A DNA stretch of 9,705 nucleotides from Chloroflexota bacterium (GTDB taxonomy: Bacteria; Chloroflexota; UBA6077; JADZDV01), in the NCBI GenBank assembly GCA_020850915.1, contig JADZDV010000066.1, positions 1 through 9,705 on the forward strand. Direction: 5' to 3'. The translations under genes and the position numbers were made by a program. Numbering within the stretch: the stretch's first letter is position 1; each line of letters opens with the position of its first letter. This document shows, in pieces, positions 6,239 through 9,705 of the stretch. Below the pieces are notes generated by a model. It worked only from the letters and a program-made list of their open reading frames with translations, did no database searches and was not told the origin of the DNA.

Positions 6239-7441
6239 TCAGCCAGGCCGCGGCGAGGTGTAGCTGCCAGGGCTCGTGCCGTGACAGAGGATGCACGTCC
6301 CGCGGTTGTCCACCTTGAGCAGCGTGCTCTCCGCGGACCGGCTGGTCGAGCTGCCAGGCCACGGGATGTTGCCCGAAGAGGACGACCTGGTCGTCGCCAG
6401 AGTGGCGTTGCTGCCGTGCGAGACGTGGCACTGGAGACAGAAGGGCGTGAAGGTCGCCGAGCCGTAGGGTGCCCCGGTCTGATTGCCCATCGTCCCGGTG
6501 CCGCTGTCACCGCTCTGGTGGCGGAAGTTGAAGATGGCGTCACCCGAACCGGTCGCCCCGTAAGCGTCGGTTGGCTTGGCGAGGTACCGGGTGTGGCAGG
6601 TGGAGCACCACTTGCTCATCTGCTCCCCAGTCCACGGCACCGTCGTATCGACGAAGCTGCCGCCGCTGACCTCGTACTGCCGCCAGTAGTTCGTGGTGAC
6701 GTACTCGTGCGGACTGACTGCTTCGTCTGGCAGAGCGACGCCCGTGGGGGAGCCCTCAACCTTGTTCGGTAACGGCCGCAGGAGGCGGTAGGTCGCGCTG
6801 CCGTTGTCGGCGCCGCCGTGCGGGTTGTGGCAGTCCGCGCAGCTCAGCGAGGTGAGGTTGGCCGCGGCCAGGTCCTTGCCCGCGTAGCTCGTGCTGGAGA
6901 TGGCGCCGCTACCCCAGATCACGTTCTGAGGCGTTAGCCCGTTCCCAGGCATCGAGCCGGTGGTACCGAACTTGACGTGGGCGGACTTCACCGCCTGGCC
7001 GCTCGTCAGGATGCCTCCAGGATCCGCCGTCGCGAGCGCGGCGTGGTCGATCCTGGCGTTGACGATCCCGCCTCCTTTCAGGGGCTCGTCTGAACCTGAG
7101 CTTGGATGCTCGATGCCGTCCCAGACGTTGAGCGTCGCGGAGGCGCCACCGTGGCAGGTGAAACACAGCTCCTGGACGCTGCTCGCCGTGAGCAGGTGGC
7201 TGCCTTTCGCGGTGTGGGCGCGGTGGCAGCTCGCGCAGGAATCTCTGACGGCGTTGTTGCTGCCAGATGTGTAGGTGAAGTTGCCGGAATGGGGCCCGGC
7301 GTCGGCGAACGCCACACTCGTCACGCCAACCCCGAGCACCAGCACGGTGACTCCGATGGCGAACGCGAGAATTAGCGGTCTCACACTCCTTACTCCTCTC
7401 TGAATGCCTGTCGGTCTAGCGGTGGCCTCGTTCCCCCACAT
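6239..7441 (-). CDS. Secreted hexaheme cytochrome c (doubled-CXXCH type)
   Basis: This 400-residue exported protein is predicted to carry electrons outside the cytoplasmic membrane. Its export signal runs to about residue 46 (SVAFA before DAGPHSG). Six CXXCH sites lie at C69, C93, C201, C279, C335 and C383. Ten other histidines in the mature chain allow bis-His ligation of all six hemes. The first is followed by RAHTA, the third by NPHGG and the fifth by VSHG. It is paralogous to the heptaheme protein at 1191-2327 and lacks that protein's fifth heme. After the last heme it carries only a short Gly/Ser/Pro tail. The ATG at 7441 has a perfect AGGAGG six bases upstream and is chosen; a second start at GTG 7384 is also well placed and leaves the signal core intact. 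The gene follows the NHL gene by 47 bases. Its terminal acceptor cannot be read from the sequence. Confidence 0.9.
   Translation of the reverse strand: MWGNEATARPTGIQRGVRSVRPLILAFAIGVTVLVLGVGVTSVAFADAGPHSGNFTYTSGSNNAVRDSCASCHRAHTAKGSHLLTASSVQELCFTCHGGASATLNVWDGIEHPSSGSDEPLKGGGIVNARIDHAALATADPGGILTSGQAVKSAHVKFGTTGSMPGNGLTPQNVIWGSGAISSTSYAGKDLAAANLTSLSCADCHNPHGGADNGSATYRLLRPLPNKVEGSPTGVALPDEAVSPHEYVTTNYWRQYEVSGGSFVDTTVPWTGEQMSKWCSTCHTRYLAKPTDAYGATGSGDAIFNFRHQSGDSGTGTMGNQTGAPYGSATFTPFCLQCHVSHGSNATLATTRSSSSGNIPWPGSSTSRSAESTLLKVDNRGTCILCHGTSPGSYTSPRPG
7382..7398 (-). promoter_or_regulatory. Alternative internal start and ribosome site of the hexaheme gene
   Basis: GAGGAG at 7393-7398 lies eight bases before an in-frame GTG at 7384-7382. 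This second start would shorten the N-terminus by 19 residues and give a compact signal peptide. The upstream ATG at 7441 has its own AGGAGG at 7448-7453, so either or both may be used. Confidence 0.4.
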
Positions 7442-7488
7442 GACGAGCCTCCTCTCCTGCCGTGCCGCCCGTCATCGACATGGGGACT

Positions 7489-8538
7489 TCAGTAAGACCA
7501 CACCAGGAGCCGGTTGTTCACCCGGTCGGTGACGTACACGCGACCGGTCGTATCGACCGCGATGCCGTTGGGATACTGGTACTGGCCGGCCCCGACCCCC
7601 TCGGAACCGATGACGTAGAGCCGCTTCGGAGCCGTGGTGGTGTCCCAGACCTCCACCGATTGGCCGATCGTGTCGACGAGGAACAGACGATTGTTGTCGT
7701 CGACCACGAGTCCCCGCGGCATGCCGAGCGTTCCGACGCCGCCCGCGCCGATCGCCCCGAGGAGCTGTCGGTCCTGGTTGAAGATCTGCACCCGGCCGTT
7801 GTTGCTGTCGGCCACGTAGATCTGGCCGCGCTGGTCGATGGCGATGCCGTTCGGGAAGGAGAAGTTGCCCGGCTGCTCGCCCTCCTTGCCCATGCTGAAC
7901 CTGAATCGCTGCTGCGCGTCGTACGACAGCAGTTGGTGCTGTCCCGCGGTCACATCCGTCACGTAGAAATTGCCGGCCCGGTCGAACGCCAGAGCCATCG
8001 GCTGTCGCGGCGCGTTGTCCGCGGGCTGGTAGGTTCCGAGGTATTCGCCCTCAGGCGAGTACCTGTCGATCACCCGCCGCATCCGGTCGGACACGTAGGC
8101 CACGCCGGCCGGGTCCAGCGCCACGTACAGCGGCATGCGGGCGCCCTGGTCGGAGTTTGGCGGCTCGAGCTTCCTGATCGCCGTCCCGTCGCGGTCGAAC
8201 ACCATGGTGACGCGCTCGCCCGTGCTCTCGGTGACGTAGATCCGATCGCCTCGTGGCGACACGGCCACGCCGAGCGGACCGGACAGGAGGTTGCCGGACG
8301 GCGCATAGACGCTCTTCAGAAAGGCGGGCGGCGTCTTAGGGAGCACCGGCCCGACCGGAGGCAGGGCTGGCAGATCGGTCACTGGCCTCCTGGTCTGCTG
8401 GTACTGGAACGTGAGGAGTCCCATCCAGCCCAGTGACACGGACAGGAACCCCACCATGGCAAGCTTGAACCTCAGGGTGCTCATGATCGCCGGGAGGCGA
8501 AAGAGACCGGGTCGGTGGATCGGCGGAGTCGCGCGCAT
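7489..8538 (-). CDS. Membrane-anchored six-bladed NHL-repeat beta-propeller protein
   Basis: This 349-residue protein is probably an extracytoplasmic scaffold, sensor or assembly factor for the adjacent cytochromes. An Arg-containing N-terminus is followed by one hydrophobic helix (about 27-45), a Pro-rich linker (52-72) and a propeller from about residue 76 to the end. Six NHL-like blades begin near residues 87, 134, 177, 225, 272 and 321, with repeated units of the type PxGIAxDxxGxxYVxDxxNxRV. There is no CXXCH and no catalytic signature that I recognise. The ATG at 8538 is preferred because GGGGAGGGG lies six bases upstream; a later ATG at 8484 lacks such a site. The gene starts 16 bases after the TPR stop, and its ribosome site fills that gap, which supports co-transcription. 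NHL propellers usually bind proteins, glycans or small ligands; the ligand here is unknown. Confidence 0.88.
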   Translation of the reverse strand: MRATPPIHRPGLFRLPAIMSTLRFKLAMVGFLSVSLGWMGLLTFQYQQTRRPVTDLPALPPVGPVLPKTPPAFLKSVYAPSGNLLSGPLGVAVSPRGDRIYVTESTGERVTMVFDRDGTAIRKLEPPNSDQGARMPLYVALDPAGVAYVSDRMRRVIDRYSPEGEYLGTYQPADNAPRQPMALAFDRAGNFYVTDVTAGQHQLLSYDAQQRFRFSMGKEGEQPGNFSFPNGIAIDQRGQIYVADSNNGRVQIFNQDRQLLGAIGAGGVGTLGMPRGLVVDDNNRLFLVDTIGQSVEVWDTTTAPKRLYVIGSEGVGAGQYQYPNGIAVDTTGRVYVTDRVNNRLLVWSY

Positions 8539-8554
8539 CTGAGTCCCCTCCCCG

Positions 8555-9490
8555 TTACCGCGGGCCCGAGCGCAGCCGCTCCAGGCCAGCCCGCGGGTTG
8601 AAGTCGTTGCGATCGCTCTGGAGCGCCAGGTGGTAGGCCTTGAACGCCTCGTCCTTCTGGCCGTTCACCTCGTAAGCCAGCCCCAGCCCGGTCCAGGCCT
8701 CGTAGAGGTCCGGCTTGGCCTGGGTCACCGCCACGAGCTCTCGAATGGCCTGGTCCAGCTTGCCGTTCGAGTAGAGGACCATCGCCGCGGCGTAGCGCGC
8801 CCGGTCGGCGTCGCCCTGCGCCTGGTAGGCCTGGGCCATCGCCTGGTAGGCCTCACCAAAGTGGGGATCGAACTGGATGGCCTGCTGCAGGGCAGGGACC
8901 GCCTCGTCAGGCTGTCCAGCCGCGACCAGCGCGTCGCCAAGCAGCATCCAGGCGTCGGCGTCGGCTTTGTCGATCTTCAGCGCGGCCTGGAGGTTCGGGA
9001 TCGCCTCCTGGGGTCGGCCCTGACCCAACTGGGTCTGTGCGAGGTAGTAGTAGCCCTCGGCCAGGCTCTTGTCGGCGGCGGAGAATTCGCCGTCCTTGCC
9101 GGCGTCTACGATCATCTGGAACTTGGGCTCTGCCAGCGCGTACTGCTGCTGGGCCAGGTAGACCAGACCGAGGCCTCGTTCGGCCGGCAGGAAGCCCTTC
9201 TCGATCTCCAGCGCCGCCTGGAGCTGGCTGAGCGCCTCGTCATAGCGCTGGTTCTCCAGGTAGAGCTGGCTCACCGTCACGCGGGCGATCGCGTCTTGTG
9301 GATCGTCCTGGACCGCCTTCTCGGCCATCTGGAGCGCTCGGTCCATCATGGACGGCTGGGACACCGGGCGCCGGTCGTACCAGTAGTAGACGGCAAAGGC
9401 CACTATTGAGGCGACGACCGCCAGGGTCAGGATCTTGAGAAGGCGGTCAACCGTCTGGGTCCGAATGTCTAGCGTGTGCGGTGCGTGCAT
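8555..9490 (-). CDS. Membrane-anchored TPR-repeat protein
   Basis: This 311-residue protein has a short N-terminus, one hydrophobic helix (about 18-37) and then tandem tetratricopeptide repeats. About six helical pairs are visible, spanning residues about 64-98, 99-134, 139-175, 176-209, 210-257 and 261-294. They show the usual small-residue and Pro pattern, for example AWMLLGDALVAAGQPDEAVP and AWTGLGLAYEVNGQKDEAF. TPR domains bind other proteins. Membrane-anchored TPR proteins such as NrfG or CcmI assist c-type cytochrome maturation, so an apocytochrome chaperone or complex-assembly role fits the neighbours, though similarity to those proteins beyond the TPR fold is not demonstrated. The ATG at 9490 has GGGAGGG five bases upstream. 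As the first gene visible here it may lead the operon. Confidence 0.9.
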   Translation of the reverse strand: MHAPHTLDIRTQTVDRLLKILTLAVVASIVAFAVYYWYDRRPVSQPSMMDRALQMAEKAVQDDPQDAIARVTVSQLYLENQRYDEALSQLQAALEIEKGFLPAERGLGLVYLAQQQYALAEPKFQMIVDAGKDGEFSAADKSLAEGYYYLAQTQLGQGRPQEAIPNLQAALKIDKADADAWMLLGDALVAAGQPDEAVPALQQAIQFDPHFGEAYQAMAQAYQAQGDADRARYAAAMVLYSNGKLDQAIRELVAVTQAKPDLYEAWTGLGLAYEVNGQKDEAFKAYHLALQSDRNDFNPRAGLERLRSGPR

Positions 9491-9552
9491 CTTGTCCCTC
9501 CCGAGTCCAGCGTCCGCTCGCGCCGACTCGCTCCATGCAGCCTGTTGACGAC

Positions 9553-9581
9553 AGCCTACGCGGACACGATCGAACAGTTAA
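9553..9581 (-). promoter_or_regulatory. Weak sigma70-like promoter candidate for the cluster
   Basis: On the minus strand a TTAACT (9581-9576, four of six matches to TTGACA) is followed after 17 bases by TAGGCT (9558-9553, three of six matches to TATAAT). Transcription would start near 9546, giving a leader of about 55 bases to the TPR start codon. The match is modest and could be chance. The rest of 9491-9705 contains no convincing gene or clear operator. Confidence 0.25.
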
Positions 9582-9705
9582 TCCGCCGGGGGGCATGTCT
9601 TGGGCACACCTCCGGCCGAATGGGGATATACCGGCGAGGCTGTTTCGGGCCTCAGGACTAGCCGTTCGATACATTCCAGCCACCCCGGCGGGCCCCCGCG
9701 CCGCG

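Noticed and set aside
7462..8436. A plus-strand open frame of 324 codons opposite the NHL gene
   Set aside because: It mirrors the propeller repeats in reverse, has no recognisable domain, and lies opposite a well-supported gene.
8630..9409. A plus-strand open frame of 259 codons opposite the TPR gene
   Set aside because: Its Val/Leu/Gly/Arg-rich repeats are a reverse-strand image of the TPR codons.
9447..9683. A 78-codon minus-strand frame upstream of and overlapping the TPR start
   Set aside because: Its composition is unremarkable, it matches no family I recognise, and it runs out of frame into the well-supported TPR start.

Overview
The window is GC-rich and reads almost entirely on the minus strand. 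It holds six closely spaced genes transcribed from high to low coordinates: a membrane-anchored TPR protein (9490-8555), a membrane-anchored NHL beta-propeller protein (8538-7489), a secreted hexaheme cytochrome c (7441-6239), a 1203-residue fusion protein (6133-2522), a secreted heptaheme cytochrome c (2327-1191) and a NapC/NirT/NrfH-type membrane cytochrome (1142 to the left edge, cut off). Gaps are 16, 47, 105, 194 and 48 bases. No convergent or opposing gene is convincing, and no canonical intrinsic terminator is visible between the genes, so one operon is the simplest reading. A weak sigma70-like promoter candidate lies upstream of the TPR gene.

The window encodes 26 covalent c-heme sites: 25 CXXCH motifs and one CX3CH. 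The proposed job, an inference from gene content, is extracytoplasmic electron transfer. The NapC-like protein would take electrons from membrane quinol, the three secreted multiheme proteins would carry them across or beyond the cell wall, and the TPR and NHL proteins would act as membrane-tethered assembly or scaffold factors. The soluble cytochromes share a three-heme N-terminal module and appear to come from one ancestor.

The most unusual gene is the fusion. It has a signal sequence, a Pro/Thr-rich spacer, a lysozyme/lytic-transglycosylase-like domain, a DUF11-like beta domain, another beta-rich region, a disordered linker and a C-terminal octaheme domain. Such a protein could act on or sit in peptidoglycan while carrying a heme wire.

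The organism cannot be named from the sequence. High GC, Thr/Pro-repeat linkers, a wall-active cytochrome fusion and the absence of porin-type or outer-membrane genes would fit a Chloroflexota-like or other monoderm bacterium. This is a tentative inference.
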